NCBI RefSeq assembly: GCF_009910705.1
Contig: NZ_JAAAXJ010000008.1
Span: 141,108-205,107, forward strand
DNA: 64,000 nt
Origin: Microvirga arsenatis
GTDB taxonomy: Bacteria > Pseudomonadota > Alphaproteobacteria > Rhizobiales > Beijerinckiaceae
Direction: 5' to 3'
The notes beneath the pieces were generated by a model. It was not told the DNA's origin, did no database searches, and saw only the letters and a program-made list of their open reading frames with translations. The stretch's first letter is position 1, and every line of letters begins with the position of its first letter. The translations under genes and the position numbers were made by a program. Shown in pieces: positions 35,313-44,197 of the stretch.

Positions 35313-36743
35313 CTACCGCACCAGGATGTTCCGGAACTGCCACGGGTCGGACGTGTCGATGTCCTCCGGGAAGAAGCCGGGACGATCGTCGAGCGGCGTC
35401 CAGTCCGTATAATAGCCGTTCACCGGGCCGAGGTAAGGCATCTGGACCTCGAGGCAGCGGCGGAAGTCGAGATCGTCCGCCTCCACGATGCCCGCATTCG
35501 GGTTCTCCAGCGCCCAGACCATGCCGGCCAGCACGGCGGAGCTCACCTGAAGGCCGGTGGCGTTCTGATAGGGCGCCAGCTTGCGGGTCTCCTCGATGGA
35601 AAGCTGCGAGCCGTACCAATAGGCGTTCTTGCCGTGGCCATAGAGCAGCACGCCGAGTTCGTCGATGCCGTCGACGATCTCGTCCTCGGTGAGGATGTGG
35701 TGCTTCTCCTGCACCTTGCCGGCATTGCCGAACATCTCGTGCAAGGAGAGCACGGCATCGTTCGCCGGATGATAGGCATAGTGGCAGGTGGGCCGGTAAG
35801 CGACCTTGTCACCCTCGCGCACGGTGAAGTAGTCGGCGATCGAGATCGCCTCGTTGTGCGTGACCAGGAAGCCGTATTGCGGGCCGGGCGTGGGGCACCA
35901 GGTGCGCACGCGGGTGTTGGCGCCGGGCTGGAGCAGGTAGATCGCGGCTCCGCAGCCCTTGTCGTGCGTGCGGCCGTTCTCCGGCATCCAGGTTTCGTGC
36001 GTGCCCCAGCCGAGCTCCGCCGGCTGCATGCCCTCCGACACGAAGCCCTCCACGGACCAGGTGTTCACGAACACGCCCATGGGCTTCGGATGCTCCGCGC
36101 GCTGGGTGTCGCGCTCGGCGATGTGGATGCCCTTGACGCCGACGCGCTGCATGAGGCGCGCCCAGTCCTCGCGGGACTTCGGCTCCTCGTGCTCGATGCC
36201 GGTATCCTTGGCGATGTTGAGGAGCGCCTGCTTGACGAACCAGGACACCATGCCGGGATTGGCGCCGCAGCAGGACACTGCCGTGGTGCCGCCGGGCTTC
36301 TGCCGGCGCGCATCGAGAATGTTCTCGCGCAGCATGTAGTTGGTGCGCTCGGCCGGGCCGGCGCTCTTGTCGAAGTAGAAGCCGGCCCATGGCTCGGCCA
36401 CGGTGTCGATGTAGAGCGCGCCGATCTCGCGGCACAGTTCCATGATGTCCCGCGAGGAAGTGTCCACCGACAGGTTCACGCAGAAGCCCTGGCCGCCGCC
36501 TTCCGTCAGGAGAGGGGTGAGGATCTCCCGGTAGTTGTCGCGGGTGAGCGCCTTGTGGACCAGGGTGATGCCGCGCACGTCCAGCATGCTGCGGTCGGTG
36601 TCGACCGGATCGATGACCGTGAACCGGTTCTTGTCGAACTCGAAGTGCCGCTCGATGAGGGGCAGCATGCCTTTGCCGATCGAGCCGAAGCCGATCATCA
36701 CGATCGGTCCGGTGATGCGACCATGAACGGGCCAGGTGGTCAT
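35313..36743 (-). CDS. hss: Homospermidine synthase
   Basis: This NAD-dependent enzyme joins two putrescines, or putrescine and spermidine, to give homospermidine, the dominant polyamine of many Rhizobiales. The Rossmann motif IGFGSIGKG is at about residues 17-25. The 476-residue length and segments such as EPWAGFYFD, CCGANPGMVSWFV and THETWMPENG are typical. Its substrate putrescine would come from the ornithine decarboxylase encoded 2.2 kb away on the same strand. Confidence 0.95.
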   Translation of the reverse strand: MTTWPVHGRITGPIVMIGFGSIGKGMLPLIERHFEFDKNRFTVIDPVDTDRSMLDVRGITLVHKALTRDNYREILTPLLTEGGGQGFCVNLSVDTSSRDIMELCREIGALYIDTVAEPWAGFYFDKSAGPAERTNYMLRENILDARRQKPGGTTAVSCCGANPGMVSWFVKQALLNIAKDTGIEHEEPKSREDWARLMQRVGVKGIHIAERDTQRAEHPKPMGVFVNTWSVEGFVSEGMQPAELGWGTHETWMPENGRTHDKGCGAAIYLLQPGANTRVRTWCPTPGPQYGFLVTHNEAISIADYFTVREGDKVAYRPTCHYAYHPANDAVLSLHEMFGNAGKVQEKHHILTEDEIVDGIDELGVLLYGHGKNAYWYGSQLSIEETRKLAPYQNATGLQVSSAVLAGMVWALENPNAGIVEADDLDFRRCLEVQMPYLGPVNGYYTDWTPLDDRPGFFPEDIDTSDPWQFRNILVR

Positions 36744-36815
36744 CAGATCTGTCTCCTTGCGAAAGCAGCGATGGAAAAGGTGAAACGCCGGATAGCGGGT
36801 TTGGCCGCATCTAGG

Positions 36816-36838
36816 ATTGACGGGCCCCTGGGGTCAAT
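36816..36838. promoter_or_regulatory. Dyad element between hss and the MFS gene
   Basis: ATTGAC (36816-36821) and GTCAAT (36833-36838) form an inverted repeat around a GC-rich centre in the 229-base divergent region. It could be an operator serving both promoters; no regulator gene is adjacent. Confidence 0.35.
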
Positions 36839-36972
36839 GCCTGGAGCCACTTCCCGGCGCCGGACGGCCGTTTCCCCTCGGACAGCATTCCTGCCATGCC
36901 CATTTGGCTCTCGACATGGCGCAACAAGGCTTCATGATGCCGAGCTTGGCATCTCCCACCCGACGGCAACCG

Positions 36973-38202
36973 ATGACATTCCATCACCTTCTCATGCGTC
37001 ACGGACGCGTGATCGGCCTGGGGTTCGCGCTGACCTTCCTGTCCTCCTTCGGCCAGACCTTCTTCATCTCCCTGTCGGGGCCCGGCATCCGGGATGCCTT
37101 CGGCCTGACCCACGGCGCCTTCGGCTCCATCTACTCGCTCGCGACGCTCTCCTCGGGCCTGCTGATGATCTGGGTCGGCAGCGTCATCGACCGGGTCGAT
37201 ATCCGCCTCTACGCCACCACGGCCATGCTCGGCCTGGCGGCCGCAGCGCTCAGCCTCTCGCTCGCACCCAGCGTGGTCGTGCTGGGCCTGAGCCTGTTCG
37301 CCCTGCGCCTTTTCGGCCAGGGCATGCTGAGCCACGCGGGAGTCATGAGCACCGCCCGCCTCGACGAGGGCGTCCGCGGCAGGGCTCTGGGCGTCGCGGC
37401 CCTCGGCTTTCCGGCCGGCGAGGCCATTTTTCCCGCCGTTGCCATCGCGCTGATCACGGCCATCGGATGGACGGCGACCTGGCGCATCGCCGCGCTTGCC
37501 ATCATCGCGGCTCTCGGCCTCGGCTGGCTGCTGGGATTCGCCTTGAGGCGCAAGGATCCGGACCTTGAGGAGTCCACGCGCAAAATGGCTTCGAGCGAGG
37601 CAGGACCACGTTGGACCGATATTGTGCGCGACTGGCGCTTTCTCGCGCTCATTCCCACGATGATCGGCTACCCGGCCATCATGACCGCCTATTTCTTCCA
37701 TCAGCGCTTCATCGCCGAGGTGAAGGGCTGGTCCCTGGAGCTTCTGGCGAGCAGCATCACGCTCTTCGCCCTGGTGTCGGTGGTGGTCGCCATGACGGCG
37801 GGAAGCTTCGTCGACCGATTCGGGGCGGTGCGCCTCAGCCATTTCTACCTGACAGGCATGACGGCGGCGTCCCTCGCGCTCGCCCTGTTCGACGCGCCGT
37901 TCCTGCCGCTCATGTTCTTCGGGCTGATCGGCCTGACCTCCGGCTGCACCAACGTGGTGATCGCGGCCGTTCTGGCGGAACTGTTCGGCACCACGCATCT
38001 CGGCAAGATTCGCGCGCTCGCCGGCGCCATCATGGTGGTGGCGTCGGCCGCGACGCCAGGCGCCATCGGCTTGCTGTTCGACGTAGGGATCAGCCTGGAG
38101 GCGATCTGCCTCGGGTTCGTCGTCTACATGCTGGCGGCTGCCGCCATTACCTTCGTGCTGCCCAATCCGAGGGCCGAACGGTTGCGGCCCTCGGAAGGGT
38201 AG
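36973..38202 (+). CDS. Major facilitator superfamily transporter
   Basis: This 409-residue inner-membrane transporter has about twelve helices. The loop 2-3 region reads IWVGSVIDRVDIRLY, a variant of the MFS motif A, and its counterpart is GSFVDRFGAVRL in the second half. The substrate is unknown; its place between polyamine genes suggests polyamine or amino-acid efflux only by neighbourhood. The ATG at 36973 is chosen because helix 1 begins shortly after (VIGLGFALTFLSSFGQ). Confidence 0.85.
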   Translation: MTFHHLLMRHGRVIGLGFALTFLSSFGQTFFISLSGPGIRDAFGLTHGAFGSIYSLATLSSGLLMIWVGSVIDRVDIRLYATTAMLGLAAAALSLSLAPSVVVLGLSLFALRLFGQGMLSHAGVMSTARLDEGVRGRALGVAALGFPAGEAIFPAVAIALITAIGWTATWRIAALAIIAALGLGWLLGFALRRKDPDLEESTRKMASSEAGPRWTDIVRDWRFLALIPTMIGYPAIMTAYFFHQRFIAEVKGWSLELLASSITLFALVSVVVAMTAGSFVDRFGAVRLSHFYLTGMTAASLALALFDAPFLPLMFFGLIGLTSGCTNVVIAAVLAELFGTTHLGKIRALAGAIMVVASAATPGAIGLLFDVGISLEAICLGFVVYMLAAAAITFVLPNPRAERLRPSEG

Positions 38203-38207
38203 CGCCC

Positions 38208-38780
38208 TTAGTGACCTGGGCGAAGGCCGGCCAAGGCGCCTTGCGCGGCAGCGGCCACGAGCGCCTCAAGATCCGGCTTCTGCTCGAAGGCGCCTGTGGC
38301 CGAGACGAGCCCGCGCGCACCGTCGAGAGCACCAGCCTCGAGTTCCAGCGCAAGAAACCGGCCGCGCTCGTAAGGACCCGGCAGCCAGAGGGAGCCGGTC
38401 TTCTCGGTCGAGAAGCCGAAACGCTCGTAATAGGGCGCATCGCCCACCAGCAGCACCGCCTTGTGGCCGAGCGCGGCCGCGCGCTTGAGCGCCTCGCGCA
38501 TCAGCTTTCCCCCGAGGCCGAGGCCCTGGACGGACGGGTCGATGGCGATGGGGCCCAGCATGAGAGCGGGGCGGTTCGGGCCGGCGGAGACATGCCACAG
38601 CCGGACCGTGCCGATGACCTCGTCGTCGCGGTCGATGACGAGCGCCAGGCCATCGGCCGGAAGCCGGCCCTCGCGCAGGCGCTCGCAGGTCTTCTGGAAC
38701 CGGGCGGGTCCGAAGCAGGCGTCGAGCAGCGCCTCGCGCGGCTCGACATCGCGGAAGGTTTCTTCGCGGATCGTGATCAT
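38208..38780 (-). CDS. GNAT family N-acetyltransferase
   Basis: This 190-residue acetyl-CoA-dependent N-acetyltransferase of YhbS-like type carries the acetyl-CoA loop in VQGLGLGGKLMREALKRA (about 85-102), with VLLVGDAPYYERFGF downstream. The acceptor is unknown; polyamines or proteins are possible. It lies 127 bases downstream of the ornithine decarboxylase on the same strand but behind a hairpin. It converges tightly on the MFS gene. Confidence 0.85.
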   Translation of the reverse strand: MITIREETFRDVEPREALLDACFGPARFQKTCERLREGRLPADGLALVIDRDDEVIGTVRLWHVSAGPNRPALMLGPIAIDPSVQGLGLGGKLMREALKRAAALGHKAVLLVGDAPYYERFGFSTEKTGSLWLPGPYERGRFLALELEAGALDGARGLVSATGAFEQKPDLEALVAAAAQGALAGLRPGH

Positions 38781-38872
38781 GGCCGTGGCCTCCCATAACG
38801 CGTGGGGTGAGCGACAGCCCTCGCACCAGCGCAATCCTGCGCCGGCCGTCCGGGACAACGTGTTGGGGTTGT

Positions 38873-38897
38873 GCCTGCCTCATTCAACGAGGCAGGC
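38873..38897 (-). terminator. Hairpin after ornithine decarboxylase
   Basis: A perfect 9-bp GC-rich stem (38873-38881 with 38889-38897) with a 7-base loop starts about 10 bases past the decarboxylase stop. It lacks a T tract, so termination is probable but not certain. Confidence 0.55.
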
Positions 38898-38907
38898 GGG
38901 ACGTGAG

Positions 38908-40062
38908 CTAGATCACGTAGGACTTCAGCGGCGGGAAGCCGTTGAAGGCGACCGCCGAGTAGGTGGTCGTGTAGGCGCCCGTGCCCTCGATCAGCACCTT
39001 GTCGCCGATCTCCAGCGAGACGGGGAGCAGATAGGGCTCCTTCTCGTAGAGAACGTCGGCCGAGTCGCAGGTGGGCCCGGCGAGCACGCACGGCACCTTG
39101 CGGTCGTCGTCGTGCTCCGTGCGGATCGGGTAGCGGATCGACTCGTCCATCGTCTCGGCGAGACCGCCGAACTTGCCGATGTCGAGATAGACCCAGCGCA
39201 CCTCGTCCTCATTGCGGCTCTTCTTCGAGACGAGAACGACCTCGGCCTCGATGATGCCCGCGTTGCCGACCATGCCGCGGCCCGGCTCGATGATCGTCTC
39301 CGGGATGCGGTTGCCGAAGTGCTTCGACAGCGCCCGGAAGATCGACTCGCCATAGGCCTCCACCTGAGGAACGGTCTTCAGGTACTTCGTCGGGAAGCCG
39401 CCGCCGAGATTGACCATCGACAGGTGGATGCCGCGGTCGGCGCATTCACGGAAGATCGCGGACGCGGAACCCAGAGCCTGATCCCAGGCCTCGGTGTTGC
39501 GCTGCTGCGAGCCCACGTGGAACGACACGCCGTAAGCGTCGAGCCCCTGACGATAGGCATGCTCCAGCACGTCCACGGCCATCTCGGGCACGCAGCCGAA
39601 CTTGCGGGAGAGCGGCCACTCGGCGCCGGCGCCGTCGCACAGGATGCGGCAGAACACCTTCACCTCGGACGCATCGACACCTGCTGCCGCAGCCGCGCGA
39701 GAAATCTTCTCGACCTCGGCCTCGCAGTCGACCGCGTAGAGGCGCACGCCAAGCTCGAGGGCGCGAACGATGTCGCGCTCCTTCTTGATCGTGTTGCCGA
39801 AGGAGATGCGGTCGGGCGTGGCGCCGGCATCCAGCGCGAGCTGGATCTCGACCACGGACGCCGTGTCGAAGCACGAGCCGAGCTCGGCCAGGAGCTTGAG
39901 CACCTGCGGCTCCGGGTTGGCCTTCACGGCGTAGAACACGCGCGTGTCGGGGAGCGCACGGGCAAACTTGGCATAGTTGTCGCGCACGACCTCGAGGTCG
40001 ACGACCACGCACGGGCCGTCCTCACGTCGGTTGCGCAGGAATTCACGGATGCGCTGCGTCAT
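38908..40062 (-). CDS. Ornithine (ornithine/lysine) decarboxylase, fold III
   Basis: This 384-residue alanine-racemase-fold PLP enzyme makes putrescine from ornithine; alphaproteobacterial members often also accept lysine. PLP-binding Lys48 is in FYAVKANPEP, the glycine-rich PLP phosphate site is NLGGGFPTKY, and the active-site Cys lies in GPTCDSADVLYE. Together with hss it provides a two-step ornithine to homospermidine route. The start has GGGGAG upstream. A structured leader of about 370 bases precedes it. Confidence 0.93.
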   Translation of the reverse strand: MTQRIREFLRNRREDGPCVVVDLEVVRDNYAKFARALPDTRVFYAVKANPEPQVLKLLAELGSCFDTASVVEIQLALDAGATPDRISFGNTIKKERDIVRALELGVRLYAVDCEAEVEKISRAAAAAGVDASEVKVFCRILCDGAGAEWPLSRKFGCVPEMAVDVLEHAYRQGLDAYGVSFHVGSQQRNTEAWDQALGSASAIFRECADRGIHLSMVNLGGGFPTKYLKTVPQVEAYGESIFRALSKHFGNRIPETIIEPGRGMVGNAGIIEAEVVLVSKKSRNEDEVRWVYLDIGKFGGLAETMDESIRYPIRTEHDDDRKVPCVLAGPTCDSADVLYEKEPYLLPVSLEIGDKVLIEGTGAYTTTYSAVAFNGFPPLKSYVI

Positions 40063-40430
40063 GGCGCTCTCCCCACCAAAGGTTCAATGGAGGTCTTGTT
40101 CAGCCTCCGGATTGAAGTTCAGACGGTCAGGATGTCCTGCCGCCCGGCGTCAGCGAGGGAAGATCGCATCCCGCTTCGTGCGATGGAGACACGAGAAGCG
40201 GCGATGGGCTCTTCACCCGACGATGCTGCCTTGGATTGGATGGGGATACTCCATCCGCACGCCTGGCAATGATAAACAAGCCTCTTCGGTGTTGACCTTT
40301 GGAGGGCCAACGAGACCAAAAAAGCCCGTTCGTCGTTGCTTTAAGTCGCGTCCCCCGTTGAGAACGGGGTGCGCCGGTTTTCGCCTCCGGCTGCCGGTTA
40401 GGGGTATCGAGAGCTAGAGCGCTCTCGGGC
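40063..40430 (-). ncRNA. Long structured 5' leader of the decarboxylase gene (candidate speF-type RNA element)
   Basis: About 370 bases upstream of the decarboxylase hold no convincing gene but several strong minus-strand hairpins: CGAGAG/CTCTCG (40408-40427), a GCCGG/CCGGC stem further in, and a CCCCGTT-CTC-AACGGGG stem. A downstream AACGGGC followed by seven T could compete for the same CCCGTT strand. A GGAGG/CCTCC stem lies close to the start codon. A speF RNA motif is known upstream of ornithine decarboxylase genes in Alphaproteobacteria. The assignment here is by position and structure only. Confidence 0.5.
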
Positions 40431-40706
40431 GGCTGTCCGGCCTCTTGTCCGGATGCCCACCAACCGACACACGACCACAGGCACGTGCGAAATTGGGCAG
40501 GGGTGAGATAATCACATTCGCCGGGGATCACAAGAGTTTTTCAGGGCTTTCCGAGGATTTTTTTAACCCTGCCGGAGCCTGTGGCTTGTCCGCATCACCG
40601 TTCAGCCCCCATTAAGTGCCGGAGCTACACGGATGAGGGACGCGGCCCCATATCCCGCTCACGAAGCCTGGCCATTTCCCATCCCGACGAGAACAGTCCT
40701 TTCGCC
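40431..40706 (+). other. Intergenic stretch upstream of the second OpgG-family gene
   Basis: No gene is seen here. The stretch has a lower-GC patch with a T7 run (about 40558-40564), flanked by CAGGG and CCCTG. It presumably holds the promoter of the OpgG-family gene and the far end of the decarboxylase leader. I could not assign -35/-10 boxes with confidence. Confidence 0.4.
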
Positions 40707-42275
40707 ATGACGATCCTGTCCCGCCGCACCCTCCTGCAAAGCCTGCTCGCCGCCACGGCCCTCTCCGCGTCCCATCGGCCCGGCTGGCCGCAGCAGAGCG
40801 GAGTGCCGCAGCCGAATCCGTTTCGCTACGAGGATGTGGTGCGCCGGGCCCGCGAGCTGTCGGCAGCCCCCTTCGAGGCAGCCGCGGCGCAGCTTCCGGA
40901 GCCCCTCAATCGGCTCAGCTTCGACGATTACCGCGACATCCGCTTCCGGCCGGACCGGGCGCTCCTCGCCTCCGGCAACGGCCCCTTCCGGATGCACCTC
41001 TTCCACTTGGGATTCCTCTACCAGCGCCCGGTGACGGTGAACGTGATCCGCGACGGGGTGCCGACGCCGGTGCCCTATCAGCGGGAGCTGTTCGACTACG
41101 GGCGCAACAAGATCGAGCGGCCGCTGCCGGTCAATCTGGGCTTTGCGGGCTTCAGGCTTCACTACCCGCTGAACGACCCGAAGGTGTTCGACGAACTCAT
41201 CGCCTTCCTCGGCGCGAGCTATTTCCGCTTCCTCGGAGCCGGCCAGAAATACGGCCTCTCGGCCCGCGGCCTCGCGATCAACGTGGAGAGCGGCGAGGCG
41301 GAGGAGTTCCCGCACTTCCGCGAGTTCTGGGTCGAGATGCCGAAGCCCAACGAGGAGCGCGCCGTCGTCTATGCCCTCCTCGACAGTCCTTCCGTCGCCG
41401 GAGCCTACCGGTTCGACATCTATCCCTCGAAGGAGACGACCCTCGACGTGACGGCCACGCTCTTCCCGCGCCAAGCCCTGACGAATGTCGGCCTGGCGCC
41501 GCTGACCTCCATGTATTTCGAGGGCGAGAACGCTCGCAAGACGACGGATGACTACCGCCCCGAGATCCATGATTCCGACGGGCTGCTCATGCAGTCCGGC
41601 GCGGGCGAGTGGATCTGGCGCCCCTTGCGCAACCCGGGCCGAAAGGCGATCTCCTCCTTCAGCGACAACAACCCGCGCGGCTTCGGGCTGATGCAGCGCG
41701 ACCGCGAGTTCGAGCACTATCAGGACCTGGAGGCGCATTACCATCAGCGCCCCGGCTACTGGGTCGAGCCCATCGGCCAGTGGGGAGAGGGCTGGGTCGA
41801 GCTGGTCGAGATCCCGACCCCGGACGAGACCCACGACAACATCGTCGCCTATTGGCAGCCCAACCGCGCCTACGAGCCGGGGCAGGAGGTCGTCATCTCC
41901 TACCGCCTGCGCGCCGCCGCGGCGATCGGCGCCATGCATCCGGGCGGCAAGGCGGTCAACACCTTCCAGACGCCGCCCCGCGCCAGCGGATCCAACGCGC
42001 CGAGCGATCCGCGGCATCGCCGCTTCATCGTGGACTTCGCGGGCGGCAACCTGCCCTATTACTTGGGCGCGCCCGAGCAGGTGCAGCTCGTGCCCTCCAC
42101 CTCCACGGGCCAGATCACCAATTCCTTCCTGATGCCCAACCCGCATATCGGCGGCTTCCGCGCCGCCCTCGACGTCAGGCTGGAGGCGGGGCAGTCCACG
42201 GACCTGCGTGCCTTCCTCCGCGCCGGCAACCGGGCGCTGACGGAAACCTGGACCTATCCTTGGGCCGTGGAATGA
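40707..42275 (+). CDS. Periplasmic glucan biosynthesis protein OpgG/OpgD family (second copy)
   Basis: This 522-residue paralogue of the protein at 27.1 kb also has a twin-arginine signal (SRRTLLQSLLA). The shared core is FAGFRLHYP, AFLGASYFRFLGAGQKYGLSARG, EIHDSDGL and NPRGFGLMQRDREFEHYQD. The C-terminal domain ends TETWTYPW. It is separated by 102 bases from an ABC importer on the same strand. Having two Tat-exported OpgD-like proteins and no Sec-type OpgG in view suggests they divide glucan backbone and branching roles, but this is inference. Confidence 0.88.
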   Translation: MTILSRRTLLQSLLAATALSASHRPGWPQQSGVPQPNPFRYEDVVRRARELSAAPFEAAAAQLPEPLNRLSFDDYRDIRFRPDRALLASGNGPFRMHLFHLGFLYQRPVTVNVIRDGVPTPVPYQRELFDYGRNKIERPLPVNLGFAGFRLHYPLNDPKVFDELIAFLGASYFRFLGAGQKYGLSARGLAINVESGEAEEFPHFREFWVEMPKPNEERAVVYALLDSPSVAGAYRFDIYPSKETTLDVTATLFPRQALTNVGLAPLTSMYFEGENARKTTDDYRPEIHDSDGLLMQSGAGEWIWRPLRNPGRKAISSFSDNNPRGFGLMQRDREFEHYQDLEAHYHQRPGYWVEPIGQWGEGWVELVEIPTPDETHDNIVAYWQPNRAYEPGQEVVISYRLRAAAAIGAMHPGGKAVNTFQTPPRASGSNAPSDPRHRRFIVDFAGGNLPYYLGAPEQVQLVPSTSTGQITNSFLMPNPHIGGFRAALDVRLEAGQSTDLRAFLRAGNRALTETWTYPWAVE

Positions 42276-42377
42276 CTGCCTCGAGACCCCGTTCCTGACG
42301 CAGCGGACCTTGCCAAGACCGGCTGAACCGCGCAGAAGCTGACGCGTCCGGCGGGGGCCGGGGCGGAGGTGGAGCGC

Positions 42378-43379
42378 ATGACGCTGAGAGCTTGTGTTGC
42401 AGGCCTGCTGGCAGCCGGTTTTGCCGGAAGCGCCCTCGCGCAGCCGCTGACGGAGGTGACCTTCGGCACGAACTGGCTCGCGCAGGGGGAGCACGGCGGC
42501 TACTACCAGGCCGTGGCCGACGGCACCTACGAGAAATACGGCCTCAAGGTCACCATCGTTCCGGGCGGCCCGCGCGCCAGCAACCGCATGCTCATGACCG
42601 TCGGCAAGCTCGACTTCTACATGGGCGGCAGCATGATCCAGGCTTTCTCGGCGGTGGAGAAGAACATTCCCACCGTCGTGGTGGCGGCGCACTTCCAAAA
42701 GGATCCCCAGGTGCTCCTCAGCCACCCGGGCCAGGGACTCGACAGCTTCGAGAGCCTGAAGGCCTCGAACGACATTCTCCTGTCCAAGGATGCAGCTGCC
42801 ACCTTCTTCCAGTGGATGAAGGCGGAGTTCGGGTTCAGGGACGAGCAGGTGAGGCCCTACGGCTTCAACCCGGCGCCCTTCATCGCCAACAAGCGGGCGG
42901 TGCAGCAGGGCTATGTCACCTCCGAGCCCCTGACCGTCGAGAAGGCGGCGGGCTTCAAGCCCAACGTGTTCCTGCTCGCCGATCACGGCTTCAGCACCTA
43001 TTCCACCACGGTGGAGACCCGCCGCGAGGTGGTGGAGAAGGACCCGGATCTGGTGCAGCGCTTCGTCGATGCCTCCACGGTCGGCTGGTACAACTACCTC
43101 TATGGCGACAACACGAAGGCGAGGGAGCTCATCAAGCGCGACAACCCGGAGATGACGGACGAACTGCTGGACTATTCGCATTCCAAGATGAAGGAGCGCG
43201 GCATCGTCGATTCCGGAGACGCACAAACGCTCGGCATCGGCGCCATGACCGATGCACGCATGAAGGACTTTTTCGACAAGATGGTCAGGGCGGGCCTCTT
43301 CAAGCCGGATCTCGACTACAGGCAGGCCTACACGCTCCGCTTCGTGAACAAGGGCGTGGGCCTGAACCTGAAACGATAA
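42378..43379 (+). CDS. ABC transporter substrate-binding protein, NMT1/THI5-like
   Basis: This 333-residue periplasmic receptor has a signal peptide (about 1-22, ending ALAQP). The SsuA/THI5-like fold begins EVTFGTNWLAQGEHGGYYQA and continues with a YGLKVTIVPGG strand. Relatives bind thiamine or riboflavin precursors, pyrimidines or sulfonates; the segment EKYGLKV is common to all. I found no TPP or FMN riboswitch upstream. GGAGGT stands seven bases before the ATG. It is the first gene of a three-gene importer. Confidence 0.85.
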   Translation: MTLRACVAGLLAAGFAGSALAQPLTEVTFGTNWLAQGEHGGYYQAVADGTYEKYGLKVTIVPGGPRASNRMLMTVGKLDFYMGGSMIQAFSAVEKNIPTVVVAAHFQKDPQVLLSHPGQGLDSFESLKASNDILLSKDAAATFFQWMKAEFGFRDEQVRPYGFNPAPFIANKRAVQQGYVTSEPLTVEKAAGFKPNVFLLADHGFSTYSTTVETRREVVEKDPDLVQRFVDASTVGWYNYLYGDNTKARELIKRDNPEMTDELLDYSHSKMKERGIVDSGDAQTLGIGAMTDARMKDFFDKMVRAGLFKPDLDYRQAYTLRFVNKGVGLNLKR

Positions 43380-43417
43380 AGGAGATCGGCGCCGGCTCCC
43401 CGGTCCCGCTGCATGCC

Positions 43418-44197
43418 ATGACCGCGCCCGCATCCCCGCTCGTCACCCTGCAAGGCATCACCAAGGTCTTCGCCAACGGCGTGACGGCGCTTGAAGGCTT
43501 CGATCTCGGCATTCGCACGGGCGAGTTCGTGTCGCTTCTCGGGCCCTCCGGCTGCGGCAAGTCGACGGTGCTGCGCCTCATCGCCGGTCTCGACGCACCC
43601 ACCTCCGGAGCCGTGACCTGGCCCGGCTCCGCCGATGCGGATCATCGCAGCGAGATCGGCTTCGTGTTCCAGGAGCCGACGCTGATGCCCTGGGCCGACG
43701 TGGCGGACAATGTGTGGCTTCCCTTGCGCCTGCGGGGCGTGTCGAAGCGCGATGCGCAGGAGCGCATCACGGAAAGCCTCGCCCTCGTCGGGCTCTCCGA
43801 TTTTGCGAGGGCCTATCCGCGCGAGCTGTCGGGCGGCATGAAGATGCGCGTGTCGATTGCGCGCGCGCTCTCGCTCAAGCCGCGCCTGCTCCTGATGGAC
43901 GAGCCCTTTGCGGCGCTCGACGAGATCACGCGGTTCCGGCTCAACGACGATCTCCTGCGCCTGCAGAGGGAGCTCGCCTGCACCATCGTGTTCGTCACGC
44001 ATTCCGTCTACGAGAGCGCCTACCTGTCGAGCCGCATCGCCGTCATGTCCCCGCGCCCAGGCCGCGTCGTCGCAACCGTCGCCGGCGAAGCGCCCGGGCC
44101 GCGCATGCCGGATTTTCGCACCGGTTCGCGCTACGCGGCCCTGTGCGGGGAGATCTCGCGCATCCTGCTCGAACATTCCGTCGAGGAGAACGCGTGA
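43418..44197 (+). CDS. ABC transporter ATPase (NitT/TauT/SsuB-like)
   Basis: This is a 259-residue ATPase with Walker A GPSGCGKST, Q-loop GFVFQEPTLMPW, signature LSGGMKMR, Walker B LLLMDEPF and H-loop FVTHSVYES. It energises the importer formed with the NMT1-like receptor and the permease. Its stop overlaps the permease start in TGATG, showing coupled translation. Confidence 0.9.
   Translation: MTAPASPLVTLQGITKVFANGVTALEGFDLGIRTGEFVSLLGPSGCGKSTVLRLIAGLDAPTSGAVTWPGSADADHRSEIGFVFQEPTLMPWADVADNVWLPLRLRGVSKRDAQERITESLALVGLSDFARAYPRELSGGMKMRVSIARALSLKPRLLLMDEPFAALDEITRFRLNDDLLRLQRELACTIVFVTHSVYESAYLSSRIAVMSPRPGRVVATVAGEAPGPRMPDFRTGSRYAALCGEISRILLEHSVEENA

Noticed and set aside
42276..42377. TPP or other riboswitch before the NMT1-like ABC receptor
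   Set aside because: The 102-base gap lacks the conserved TPP core strings such as CTGAGA, and is too short for a full riboswitch.
40659..43433. Very long open frame on the minus strand (over 900 codons) opposite the second OpgG gene and ABC receptor
   Set aside because: High GC at third codon positions leaves antisense frames open. The predicted protein is His/Arg/Gly-rich with no domain, and the plus-strand genes are well recognised families.
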